The notes below the pieces were generated by a model that made no database searches, was not told the DNA's origin, and saw only the letters and a program-made list of their open reading frames with translations. Below are positions 41,373 through 50,288 of a DNA stretch of 59,668 bases, in pieces (position 1 is the stretch's first letter; every line of letters begins with the position of its first letter). Origin of the DNA: Fibrobacter succinogenes (GTDB lineage Bacteria > Fibrobacterota > Fibrobacteria > Fibrobacterales > Fibrobacteraceae); assembly GCF_902779965.1 (NCBI RefSeq), contig NZ_CACZDK010000016.1:1-59668 (forward strand), in the 5' to 3' direction. The translations under genes were made by a program, and so were the position numbers.

Positions 41373-44300
41373 TTACACCTTTACATTGAAGTATTCGATT
41401 TCGGGGTGGCTGATGTAGAGACCGCTCACAGAGGCTTGCGGGTACATGGCTCCATTTTCGGTGAGGCTGATGCCTACGCTGCCAAAATCGATGAGCTTTG
41501 CAATGTTGAAAATTTCCTTGATGTTCGGGAGCACGGGGTAACCAACGGCCGGGCGGATGCCCTTCCAACCGTTGTTGCGTTCGAGTTCCCGGCTCAAGTA
41601 TTCTGCGCCTGCTTCGGCGAGGCGGTCGGCAACGGTCTGCATGAGGAGAACGTCGTAATCGCTGCCGCCCTGTTCGGCTTTCAGCTTTTCTAAGCGCTTG
41701 ACGAAGGTATCGCTCATGGTCACGGCGAATGCGCCCACGATGTCGCGGAAAACGTCCTTGCCTGCAGGGGAGGCGAAAACGCTTGCGGTGTTTGCGTTTG
41801 CGGGGGCGATGTAGTCGCAGAGTGCAAGGCAAGTGCCTTCGGGGTTCTGCTGGCGTGCGGTTGAAACTTCGACGAGGTCTGCATCGGTGCCTGTGCGGCC
41901 CGTGTTGAAGATGACGGAGTTTTCAGTACCGGCAGCAGGGTAGAATGCTTGAACAGCGCGGAGGGAGTATTCGGGCTTTGTGAGCGACTTGATGAGCGCT
42001 TCGGCATCGGCCTTGAGCTTTTTCGCTTCTTCTTCTTCGGGCTTGATTTTCCAAGTGAAGAAGAAGTATTCCCAGCTGATGAGCGGGATAATTTTTTCGA
42101 TAGGAATCGGCGGGAGCTTGCTTTCGCCCATGAACGGCGGTTCCACTGGCTGGTACTTGCTCCAGTCGCATTTGTAGCGGCGTTCTTCCGGCGTGGAGGT
42201 TGCTGCGGCCATGGCGTTAGCAGCTTCGGTCTTGATGCCGTTTTGCTTGTCGCGGATGCGTTGCTGCTCTTCGCGGTTTTCTTGAATCGTTTGTTCTCGT
42301 GTGGCGGGGTCCAGCAATTTCTGGGCAAGGCCCGGATTGCTAGCGGCGTCGCGCACATGGAAAACAGGACCGTCATAGCACGGAGCGATTTTCACGGCGG
42401 TATGCGTAGGCGAGGTGGTGGCGCCACCGACGATAATTGGAATGCGCTGACCGGCGGCCTGCATGGCCTTTGCAACCGTGCACATTTCTTCGAGAGACGG
42501 CGTGATAAGACCGGAAAGGCTCAAGATATCTGCTTTGTTTTCAATTGCGGCCTTGACAATCACATCTTCAGGAACCATCACACCGAGGTCTACCATGTCA
42601 TAGCCGTTGCAAGCCATAATCACGGAAACGATGTTCTTGCCGATGTCATGCACGTCGCCCTTGACGGTTGCGATGACGATTTTGCCGCGACTTGCGGCGT
42701 TTGCGTCTTTGCCGGCTTCGATGTAAGGCTGCAAGATTTCCACGGCCTTCTTCATGGTTCGTGCGGTTTTCACCACCTGGGGCAAGAACATCTTGCCTTC
42801 TCCGAAGAGACGGCCCACTTCGTTCATGCCGTCCATCAGCGGGCCGGAAATGATTCCGACGGGGCTGTCGCCACGGTTGATGAGTTCCATCAAGTCGGGT
42901 TGAAGCGTTGTAGAAGTTCCCTTGAGGAGAGCTTCTTGCAAGCGTTCTTCGGGCGTGGTGGGCTTTGCTTCGGCGGCTTTTTCGTTTGCGTCGCTCGTTG
43001 CGGAACCTGCGCCGGTGCTCATCGCGAAAATGGCCTTTGGATCGTACTTGGCGCCGGTTTCTTTGGCTTTGGCCTGGGCGGCTGTCATGCGGCTTGCAAT
43101 TTCAATCAAGGCTTCGCTAGCATCCGGTTCCGTATTGAAAATCACTTCGGTAATTGCCATGCGGAGTTCGAGCGGAATCGTCTTGTATTCGATAATGGCG
43201 CTCGGATTCATGATCGCCATGCCCATGCCGTTCGGGATGGCGTAATGCAAGAATGTGGTGTGCATGGCTTCGCGCAAGTAGTTGTTGCCGCGGAATGCAA
43301 AAGAGAGGTTCGAAAGACCGCCCGAAATGCGCACACCGGGCAGGTTGTCCATAATCCAGCGGACGGCACGGATAAAGTCTATGGCGTAGGCGTTGTGTTC
43401 CGCCATGCCGGTAGCGACCGTCAAAACGTTCGGGTCGTAAATGATATCGGATGGATCAAAGTGAAGTTGCTTCACCATGATATCATAAGCGCGGGACGCA
43501 ATTTGTACGCGGCGCTCGTAGTTGGTGGCCTGGCCTTCTTCGTCGAAGAGCATCACGATCACGGCGGCGCCGAGGCGCTTCACGGTGAGCGCGTGTTCGA
43601 TAAAAGCCTTTTCGCCCATCTTAAGCGAAATGGAGTTCACGATGCTCTTGCCCTGGATACACTTGAGGCCTTCTTCGATGACTTCGAAGCGGGAGCTGTC
43701 GACCATAATAGGCACGCGGCTTACAGCCGGGTCGGAGGCGATCAAGTTCAGGAACGTGCGCATTTCGGCGGTCGCATCGAGGAGGCCGTCGTCCATGTTG
43801 ACGTCAATGACGTCGGCGCCGTCATCGACCTGCTTACGGGCGATGTCGAGCGCTTCTTCGTAATTCTTCTCGTTGATGAGACGCAGGAACTTCTTGGAGC
43901 CCGCGACGTTGCAACGTTCGCCGACCTTGGCGAAGTCCTCGGCGTTGCAGCTGTCGGCGCCGTTGCTCGGACGCACTTGGTCTTTGAACAACGGTTCCAG
44001 ACCGGCGAGGCGGAGACGCGGACAAGTGACATACTTGGGCGCGGGTTCGCGGCGCTTGTAGTCAGCCGGGAGTTCGTCGAGCATCTTGCGCATGGCGGCG
44101 ATATGTTCCGGAGTCGTACCGCAGCAACCGCCAATCATGTTCACGAGCTTGTCATCCAGATAAACTCGCATCAGGCGGACCATGTCTTCGGGCGTATCGT
44201 CGTAACCGCCGAACTGGTTCGGAAGGCCTGCGTTCGGGTGGCAGCTGAGGTAGCACGGGGCTACAACGCCCATGCGGCGGAGGTACGGCACCATACCGTC

Positions 44301-45026
44301 TGCACCGAGACCGCAGTTGAGGCCGATGGAAAGCGGATGCATGTGCATCACGCTCACGGCAAATGCTTCGACCGTCTGGCCAGAAAGCGTACGGCCGGAG
44401 GCGTCGCTTACGGTCATCGAAAGCATCACTTCGATCGGCTTGATTTCAGCTTCGGGAGTGCCTGCTGTTTTGGCGGCGGCGATTCGTGCTTCGTTCGCCT
44501 TGCTGTAGGCGCTGAGGGCGGCCTTGGCGTTCAGCGTGTCAAAAATCGTTTCGATGAGGATGGCGTCGACGCCTTCTTCCATTAAGACTGTGATTTGTTC
44601 TAAATACGCATCTTCAAGTTCGTCAAAAGTGATGGCGCGGCTTGCCGGGTCGTTCACGTCGTCGCTCATGGAAAGCATCTTGCTTGTGGGGCCGACGTCA
44701 CCCAGAATGTAGACCTTGCGGCCGTACTTCTTGAAGCCTTCTTCGGCGGCCTGCTTCGCTATCTTCACGGAAGCACGGTTCATTTCCGCGATGCGGTGTT
44801 CCTGATGGTATTCGTGTTGGCTCACGCGCTGGCTTGAGAACGTATTCGTGGTGAGGCAATCTACGCCTGCATCCACGTAACGACGCTGGATGTCGAGAAT
44901 GATGTCGGGCTTTTCGATGGAGAGCATATCGTTGTTGGCGCCCTTGATCCCGTAAGTCTGGATAACAGAGCCCATGCCGCCATCGAGCAGCATCATCTTT
45001 GATTCGAACGCTTCGCGAAGAGTCAT
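41373..45026 (-). CDS. metH: Cobalamin-dependent methionine synthase
   Basis: A 1217-aa cytosolic enzyme that transfers a methyl group from methyltetrahydrofolate to homocysteine via B12. All four modules are present. The homocysteine domain begins LLDGGMGSVIQTYGI with zinc ligands in LNCGLGADG and GGCCGTTPEH. The folate domain has VGERCNVAGSKKF and DVNMDDGLLD. The cobalamin domain has the lower-ligand motif DVHDIGKNIV and GGATTSPTHT. The C-terminal activation domain has RPAVGYPVLPN and ends EIEYFNVKV. Length is normal. The 205-bp upstream region shows no cobalamin riboswitch, but has a TTTATGCATAAA palindrome near 45070 and a TGCTAG/CTAGCA inverted repeat at 45091-45113. Confidence 0.97.
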   Translation of the reverse strand: MTLREAFESKMMLLDGGMGSVIQTYGIKGANNDMLSIEKPDIILDIQRRYVDAGVDCLTTNTFSSQRVSQHEYHQEHRIAEMNRASVKIAKQAAEEGFKKYGRKVYILGDVGPTSKMLSMSDDVNDPASRAITFDELEDAYLEQITVLMEEGVDAILIETIFDTLNAKAALSAYSKANEARIAAAKTAGTPEAEIKPIEVMLSMTVSDASGRTLSGQTVEAFAVSVMHMHPLSIGLNCGLGADGMVPYLRRMGVVAPCYLSCHPNAGLPNQFGGYDDTPEDMVRLMRVYLDDKLVNMIGGCCGTTPEHIAAMRKMLDELPADYKRREPAPKYVTCPRLRLAGLEPLFKDQVRPSNGADSCNAEDFAKVGERCNVAGSKKFLRLINEKNYEEALDIARKQVDDGADVIDVNMDDGLLDATAEMRTFLNLIASDPAVSRVPIMVDSSRFEVIEEGLKCIQGKSIVNSISLKMGEKAFIEHALTVKRLGAAVIVMLFDEEGQATNYERRVQIASRAYDIMVKQLHFDPSDIIYDPNVLTVATGMAEHNAYAIDFIRAVRWIMDNLPGVRISGGLSNLSFAFRGNNYLREAMHTTFLHYAIPNGMGMAIMNPSAIIEYKTIPLELRMAITEVIFNTEPDASEALIEIASRMTAAQAKAKETGAKYDPKAIFAMSTGAGSATSDANEKAAEAKPTTPEERLQEALLKGTSTTLQPDLMELINRGDSPVGIISGPLMDGMNEVGRLFGEGKMFLPQVVKTARTMKKAVEILQPYIEAGKDANAASRGKIVIATVKGDVHDIGKNIVSVIMACNGYDMVDLGVMVPEDVIVKAAIENKADILSLSGLITPSLEEMCTVAKAMQAAGQRIPIIVGGATTSPTHTAVKIAPCYDGPVFHVRDAASNPGLAQKLLDPATREQTIQENREEQQRIRDKQNGIKTEAANAMAAATSTPEERRYKCDWSKYQPVEPPFMGESKLPPIPIEKIIPLISWEYFFFTWKIKPEEEEAKKLKADAEALIKSLTKPEYSLRAVQAFYPAAGTENSVIFNTGRTGTDADLVEVSTARQQNPEGTCLALCDYIAPANANTASVFASPAGKDVFRDIVGAFAVTMSDTFVKRLEKLKAEQGGSDYDVLLMQTVADRLAEAGAEYLSRELERNNGWKGIRPAVGYPVLPNIKEIFNIAKLIDFGSVGISLTENGAMYPQASVSGLYISHPEIEYFNVKV

Positions 45027-45090
45027 TTTATTTCCGTGTTTAAAATTCGAATTTATGCGTATATTTGTTTTTATGCATAAAAATAGAAAA

Positions 45091-45113
45091 TGCTAGGACG
45101 GTTGTCACTAGCA
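45091..45113. other. Small inverted repeat in the metH/synthase divergent promoter region
   Basis: TGCTAG and CTAGCA arms separated by 11 nt lie about 65 bp upstream of metH and 120 bp upstream of the divergent gene. It may be an operator or a 5' leader hairpin. No known riboswitch core is recognised in 45027-45231. Confidence 0.3.
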
Positions 45114-45231
45114 ATGAACCCATAATACCCTAAATTACATATTCCTAGTGAATGGGAAGGTCTTTAAAAAGTTACAATGAAAAAGCGATGCGGGTGACTT
45201 ATAACTACTTAATTAGTATAGATTTGCACTC

Positions 45232-48200
45232 ATGAATATCGTCATTTATGCGCTTTTTGCTCTTTCTGGTTTTGCGGGTCTCATTTACGAGGGGTCGTGG
45301 GCTAGGTACCTTAAACTTTTCCTCGGACATTCGAGTTACGGTCAGGTGCTCACGCTCTGCATTTACATGGGCGGGCTTGCGATTGGCAGTTTTGTCGCGG
45401 GCAAGCTTGTGGAGCGTGTGAAGCGTCCGCTGCTCGGGTATGCGGCGGTGGAGCTTGCTATTGGTATTGGTGGGTTGATTTACCACCCGATGTACATTTG
45501 GATCACGGATTATTTTTACGATTCGAATTTTGTGGCGGGGTTGAGTTCGCGCGGAGCGGAAATTTTGAAGGTGGTGCTGGCGACGGGTTCGACGCTACCG
45601 ATTGCGATTGCAGTGGGCATGACGTTCCCGTTTATTGCGGCAGGTCTCATGCGCAAGAGCGGTGCCGAAGTTTCGCTCCCGATGCTTTACTTTACGAACA
45701 GCCTCGGCAGTGCAATTGGTATTTTGTTCACAAGCTATACGCTGATTCCTGTGCTGGGTAACCATGCAACTTTGTGCGTAGCGGCTTCGATTAACTTTTT
45801 GCTGGCGGCGATTTTCTGCTATATCGGCTATACGGCACCTTCGACGCACGAAGAAGAACTTGAAGAAGAAGGGGTTGGAGCGCTGGCGACTGCTGGCGGG
45901 GATGCCGTTGAATCTCGTGAAAATGCAAATCGTACGGAACCTCTTAATGAAGACTACGTGGCGGAACACAAGCTTGCGATGCCGCCGAAGAATATGTGGT
46001 TCTGGATTGCGGGGATTACGGGACTCACTTCGTTTGTCTATGAAATCGTGTGGATTCGTTTGCTCTCGCTGTTGATGGGCTCTTCGAGCCATAGCTTTGA
46101 CCAGATGCTTTCGGCGTTCATTTTAGGGCTTGCAATTGGCAGTGCCGTGAGCGGAAAGTTGTTGAAGAAGGACTCGCTCGTGGTGCTTTCGCTCGCGCAG
46201 ATTTTCATGGGATTCTTTGCGCTTTGCACGCTGTATTTCTACAAGCCGTTTTGGGAAGGCATGAATGTCGCGAACCAGATTTTCAATACAACGAATGACG
46301 GTTATGTTTGCTGGAGCATCTTCAAGTATGCGCTTTCGATTTTGTGGATGGTACCGACGAGTTTCTTTGCGGGCATGACGCTTCCGCTGATTACGCTGAT
46401 TTTGACGCGTGCGTTCAAGAGCGAAGCCCCGATTGGCAAGGTGTATGGCTGGAATACGGTGGGTTCGATTCTCGGTTCGGCTGGCGGTGGACTTTTGCTG
46501 TTGCCGCTTATGCAGCTCAAGGGCTCGCTTGTGCTTGCGGCTGTGCTTGACTTTATGATTGGCTTTATTTTGCTCGTCATTTATCGCAAAAAATTCCGCT
46601 ATAGCGTGCTCTTTTATGTGATGACGGCGGTGATGATTTTGCCTTCGTTCTTTGTGAATTTTGACCCGCACATGATTACGTCGGGCGCTTTCCGCGCTTA
46701 CAAGAATTTGCACCCAGACGAGAAGATTGTGGTGCGTGATGGTAAGACGGCGACAATCAGTTTCCATGAATCCGATGTGCATTACTATGTGAAGACGAAC
46801 GGCAAGGCCGATGCGAGCATGAGCAAGAATCGTGAACGCCCGATTGAAGGCGATGAGCTTACGCAGGCGGCGACCGCGTTTATGCCGATGGCGATGAAGG
46901 ATAAACCGTACGATGCCGCAATGGTCGGATTTGGCAGTGGCATGGGCGCGCATTATTTGCTCGCAGACCCGCTGGTGCGCGATTTTGACTGCGTGGAAAT
47001 CGAAGAAGAAATGATGAATCTCGCTCGCGGATTTTATCCGTGGAACGCTCGCGGCTACGATGACCCGCGCATCCATATTTTCATTGATGACGCACAGACG
47101 TTCTTCCTCACGAATCGTCGCAAGTACGACTTGATGATTAGCGTGCCGAGTAACCCGTGGGTGAGCGGTGTTGCAAGCTTGTTCAGCCATGAATTTTACA
47201 CCAAGATGCGCCGCTACATGAAACCGGGCGGACTTTGGGTGCAGTGGATCCAGACGTACGAATTCAACGACTTGCTGTTCCTCAACATCTTGAAGGCGCT
47301 CGACGTGACGTTCCCGTACGTGAGTTTGTACAAGGCTCCTGAAGAACCGGACATCATCATTGTCGCCAGTGACGAGCCGGTGATGCAGCGTGCAATTGGA
47401 CGTTTCAGCACGGATTCAACGCTTGTGAAGGAATTCAAGCGCATCCATCGTGATCCGGATTTCTTTGGCGAACAGAATTTCTTGTTTACATCCAAGATGG
47501 TGAAATCGCTTTTGGATGGCGTGGAACCGAACAGCACGTTCATCCCGATGGTCGATAACAAGGCCGAGGAGGCTCGCTTCGTGCATTCGAACGCGCGCAT
47601 TGTGCAGGTGTTCGACAGCTGCGAAATTTGCTGGCCGGAATATTTAGACTCGGCGGATTATGCGTTGCGTCGCCCGATGAAGGTGCAGTCCATGCTTAAG
47701 GCAGGAACGGACAAGTATCGCGAACGCGCGCTGTTGGCGTATCTTAAAGAAGTGAAAAAACGCAAAAAGGCGTTCGATGGCATTTCGGCGATGCTTGCGG
47801 TGAATGGCGACGATTCTGCGACAGCTTCAGAAAATGATGCTGATTCCGCGGCAGTCTCTTCCGCGGTAGCTTCGGTGACGGTTACGGTAGCTGGTGAAGA
47901 AAAAGCAGCAGATTCAGCAACGGCGGCGAATAGCCTCGTGCGTCCGAAATTCAAAGTGGATGAAACTTCTCCGGATTGGAAAAAGTTCCGCGAAGAATAT
48001 GTGGAATGGATGCGTGGCATTCCGATGGAAGCTCGCGATACGAACAAGGTTTACGTTAAGGTGCGCAAGCTTGTGAATGCGGGTGCGCTGCCGGAATCGT
48101 TCGTGGATGAGTTCAACATTATGGAAACGGCTCGCACCAAGAATTACAGGCTCGCTGCGGAATATGTTGCGAATTTCTACGAAAAGTACGAAGTTGCTGC

Positions 48201-48366
48201 GATGGATGAATTCTTCTTGCGCAATGCAATTCTCGTTGCTTTCCTTGCGCACAATCCGACGCTTGCTGACGTGCTCTACAAGGAAGCGATCAAGCCGCAC
48301 GAAGAATTTGCCCCAATCGAGAAACTCCTCATCCAGAAGGAAATCCCGAGAATCCGCAGAAAGTAG
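45232..48366 (+). CDS. Fused MFS-like membrane / spermidine-synthase-like protein
   Basis: A 1044-aa protein. The first half (about 1-470) is polytopic, with two related membrane modules each starting with a Y-E-x-x-W pattern: FALSGFAGLIYEGSWARYL and ITGLTSFVYEIVWIRLL. The second half has an aminopropyltransferase/methyltransferase fold: VGFGSGMGAHYLL, DCVEIEEEMMNLARGF, FIDDAQTFF, SVPSNPWVSGVASLFSHEFY. This is the fused MFS/spermidine-synthase arrangement; whether it makes polyamines or modifies another substrate is unknown. Low-complexity insertions (EEELEEEGVGA near 205, and an Ala/Ser/Val-rich stretch near 860-900) interrupt it, and a helical C-terminal domain follows. Monocistronic. Confidence 0.82.
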   Translation: MNIVIYALFALSGFAGLIYEGSWARYLKLFLGHSSYGQVLTLCIYMGGLAIGSFVAGKLVERVKRPLLGYAAVELAIGIGGLIYHPMYIWITDYFYDSNFVAGLSSRGAEILKVVLATGSTLPIAIAVGMTFPFIAAGLMRKSGAEVSLPMLYFTNSLGSAIGILFTSYTLIPVLGNHATLCVAASINFLLAAIFCYIGYTAPSTHEEELEEEGVGALATAGGDAVESRENANRTEPLNEDYVAEHKLAMPPKNMWFWIAGITGLTSFVYEIVWIRLLSLLMGSSSHSFDQMLSAFILGLAIGSAVSGKLLKKDSLVVLSLAQIFMGFFALCTLYFYKPFWEGMNVANQIFNTTNDGYVCWSIFKYALSILWMVPTSFFAGMTLPLITLILTRAFKSEAPIGKVYGWNTVGSILGSAGGGLLLLPLMQLKGSLVLAAVLDFMIGFILLVIYRKKFRYSVLFYVMTAVMILPSFFVNFDPHMITSGAFRAYKNLHPDEKIVVRDGKTATISFHESDVHYYVKTNGKADASMSKNRERPIEGDELTQAATAFMPMAMKDKPYDAAMVGFGSGMGAHYLLADPLVRDFDCVEIEEEMMNLARGFYPWNARGYDDPRIHIFIDDAQTFFLTNRRKYDLMISVPSNPWVSGVASLFSHEFYTKMRRYMKPGGLWVQWIQTYEFNDLLFLNILKALDVTFPYVSLYKAPEEPDIIIVASDEPVMQRAIGRFSTDSTLVKEFKRIHRDPDFFGEQNFLFTSKMVKSLLDGVEPNSTFIPMVDNKAEEARFVHSNARIVQVFDSCEICWPEYLDSADYALRRPMKVQSMLKAGTDKYRERALLAYLKEVKKRKKAFDGISAMLAVNGDDSATASENDADSAAVSSAVASVTVTVAGEEKAADSATAANSLVRPKFKVDETSPDWKKFREEYVEWMRGIPMEARDTNKVYVKVRKLVNAGALPESFVDEFNIMETARTKNYRLAAEYVANFYEKYEVAAMDEFFLRNAILVAFLAHNPTLADVLYKEAIKPHEEFAPIEKLLIQKEIPRIRRK

Positions 48367-48393
48367 GTGGGTTGTCGCGAAAATTGAAAAAAC

Positions 48394-48640
48394 ATCGTTT
48401 TTTACGTAAAAAACGATTAAAATCAATCGATTTTTACGTAAAATTCTGTATAAATTAATCAAAAATCGTGAAAAGTCCTCGCAATCGAGGATTTTTTTCA
48501 TTTCATGTGCTGCAAAAATTGAATTTTGGGAGGTTTTGTAGTGTGTTTGATGGCAAAAAATGCTTGATTGCTGGAAAATATTACATACAACGTTGAAAAA
48601 TTACGTAAAAAACTATGAAAAAGGAAAATTTCTTACGTAA
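48394..48640 (+). repeat. Four-palindrome TACGTA element, copy 2
   Basis: TACGTA at 48403-48408, 48435-48440, 48602-48607 and 48634-48639 (intervals 32, 167, 32 bp). The first is the centre of a perfect 24-bp palindrome (48394-48417). Between the pairs lie a hairpin TCCTCG-CAAT-CGAGGA followed by a T-run (48477-48499), and a TACATAC word at 48582-48588, 13 nt before the third palindrome. Copy 1 at 6319-6573 has the same spacing in the opposite orientation. It sits downstream of the synthase-like gene, and no ORF is supported here. Function unknown. Confidence 0.75.
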
Positions 48641-48906
48641 AATCAGTCCTTTTTCGAAAAATTCTTTTTTTTCAAAACAAAAATCGCAGCAGTTCATGTC
48701 GCGTTTGTGGCGCGTCTTGTAATCCTGAGCAAAAGGTGCGCATCTTGTCATTCATGAAACTTAACTGGATGTTTCACCCTGCGGGTTCAACATGACGAAA
48801 GAGCTGGTACTCAACATGATGAGGGTGCAGACCTTTGGCTTTCAACATAATATGACGTGAGTGTGGACCTTTGTCTTTCATCTGAGCATGACGAGTGCAT
48901 AAAAAC
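48641..48906. repeat. Intergenic region with degenerate direct repeats
   Basis: No gene supported. Imperfect repeats of a 35-40 bp phrase are seen: GACCTTTGGCTTTCAACATaatatGACG near 48831 and GACCTTTGTCTTTCATctgagcATGACG near 48868, with earlier relatives (TTCAACATGACGAAAG near 48787). The spacing and divergence are unlike a CRISPR array. Confidence 0.45.
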
Positions 48907-48934
48907 AAAAGGAAGCGACCGGCGCTTCCTTTTT
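48907..48934 (-). terminator. Terminator between convergent genes
   Basis: Stem AAAAGGAAGCG / CGCTTCCTTTT with a short loop and T/A runs on both sides, 28 bp after the stop of the leftward outer-membrane gene. Probably bidirectional. Confidence 0.85.
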
Positions 48935-48961
48935 GCAATTAATAACTGTTGACTAAATCAA

Positions 48962-49810
48962 TTAGAACAGGAACGAAATGCCTACGTTGGTGTAGAATGT
49001 AAGGAGTGTCGATTTCATGAAAGATTCTTCGACGGTCAAACCCTGATTCAAAAGGTTTGTGAAACTCTGGAACACTCGAATGCTCATGTGGAAATTTCGT
49101 GTGAACATGTAGCCGCCTTCGATGGCGAGACCCAATTCCATATTTGCCGGACGGAAGGTATTTGTGCTCTTGTCGGTGTTTCCGCTTACAACTCCACCTT
49201 TGGCTTCGGAACTGAATTCAGCATCGCCGGTAAGTACAAGCCCTAGGCTTGGTCCTGCAGCGACAAAGAAGTCGTATTGGTCGAACGTATATCGGAGCAT
49301 AAGGGGTATTTCAAATAACATAACGTTCATGTGAGCTTTGTTTGTGTAAATTTCCATGTCCTTTTCGTAACCGTAGTGACGATAATTGAACGTAAGCTCG
49401 GGAACAAGGCTAAAGTTCTTGGTGAACATCGAAATCTTGATGATGAGGCCTGCGCCTACGTTCCAGCCCGCACCCCATCCGTCGGAATTTGAGCCGAGGA
49501 ATGTGTTGAAGCCGCCTTGCAAACGTGCTCCAAGGAACACAGACTGCGAAAATCCTTCACTACGCTGCTTGCTAATTTCGGAACGCGATGTAGTCTGCGT
49601 CTTGTATCTAGCGTATGCGCTTGCGTATTCTTCGTCGTTTGCAAATTCGCTGTCGTTTGTTCCGTCGTAAGAGCTGGAGTTGTTTTCGCTGGTAGCGGGT
49701 CTGGGAGAATCGACAGAAACCCATTCGTCATCATCGGAACTTTGAGCGAATGCACTTGTGGTAAGTGCTAAAACCATGGACGCGAGTAAGCAAGATTTTC
49801 TTAAAAGCAT
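48962..49810 (-). CDS. Outer-membrane beta-barrel protein (PorT/OmpA-like barrel)
   Basis: A 282-aa exported protein with a cleavable signal peptide (LALTTSAFA/QSSD, about residue 22) and an acidic, Ser/Asn/Tyr-rich linker (about 23-85). A barrel of about eight strands follows, beginning FLGARLQGGFNTFLG and ending in a strand with terminal Phe (YTNVGISFLF), the signal for BAM-mediated insertion. Alternating aromatic strands such as PLMLRYTFDQYDFFVAAGPS and LGLAIEGGYMFTRNF support this. No enzymatic motif. It is alone on its strand, followed by a terminator. Specific role unknown. Confidence 0.82.
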   Translation of the reverse strand: MLLRKSCLLASMVLALTTSAFAQSSDDDEWVSVDSPRPATSENNSSSYDGTNDSEFANDEEYASAYARYKTQTTSRSEISKQRSEGFSQSVFLGARLQGGFNTFLGSNSDGWGAGWNVGAGLIIKISMFTKNFSLVPELTFNYRHYGYEKDMEIYTNKAHMNVMLFEIPLMLRYTFDQYDFFVAAGPSLGLVLTGDAEFSSEAKGGVVSGNTDKSTNTFRPANMELGLAIEGGYMFTRNFHMSIRVFQSFTNLLNQGLTVEESFMKSTLLTFYTNVGISFLF

Positions 49811-50288
49811 GGCGAAATTATAACAAAACGTGGAGGTTCAACGACTTAAAAATATTTTAATACGAGTGAAATAACGAGAAAAAAAAGTTTACAGAGAGAG
49901 AATCGCGTATAGATGACCGCAACAGCGTGGATATTGGGAATAATTGTCTCTATTCCGTCCCGCGGATCTCGTTTTTATCGACTGTAAACTTTGGTTTACG
50001 TTTAAGAACGGTGCTTTGGGGGGATTATGGGGTAATTGTGGAATGATGGTCATTAAGCCCGGGATTGCAAGTTGCCTTCCCGTTTTTTGGTAAGTCCAAA
50101 TTTCTCAAGACTGTATCTTCATGATACGGTTATGGCGGAGGTATGGTTGATGATACGCGTGAACAAATATAGTCGTTTTACCGCTTAAATTTTTTTTCCT
50201 TAAAATGTTTTTTCAAAAAAATTTATTGTAAATTAATGATAAAAGTTGTTTGAAATTTCAAAGAATAATCACAATTCAGGAAGGACTC
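49811..50288. other. 478-bp intergenic region, possible small RNA
   Basis: No convincing protein gene. GTTTACAG (49889) and CTGTAAACTTTGGTTTACG (49981) form potential long-range pairing. GGGATTGCAAGTTGCCTTCCC at 50061-50081 followed by six T is terminator-like on the plus strand. A transcript of about 150-200 nt ending near 50088 is conceivable. The last 100 bp is an AT-rich promoter region for the lipoprotein gene at 50289. Confidence 0.3.

Noticed and set aside
41949-44585. An 878-codon open frame antisense to metH
   Set aside because: It is a mirror of the codon bias of metH. Its translation is rich in His, Val, Phe and Gly without domain motifs or a ribosome site, while the metH frame has complete enzyme motifs.
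45027-45231. Cobalamin or SAM riboswitch upstream of metH
   Set aside because: No B12-box-like GCC-ACTG core or SAM aptamer pattern is visible; only short inverted repeats occur.
46123-47190. A 355-codon frame antisense to the synthase-like gene
   Set aside because: His/Arg-rich antisense product without motifs; the sense protein is continuous.
48740-48900. Repeated phrases considered as a CRISPR array
   Set aside because: Repeats are degenerate, units run directly into one another without constant-length unique spacers, and no cas gene is in the window.
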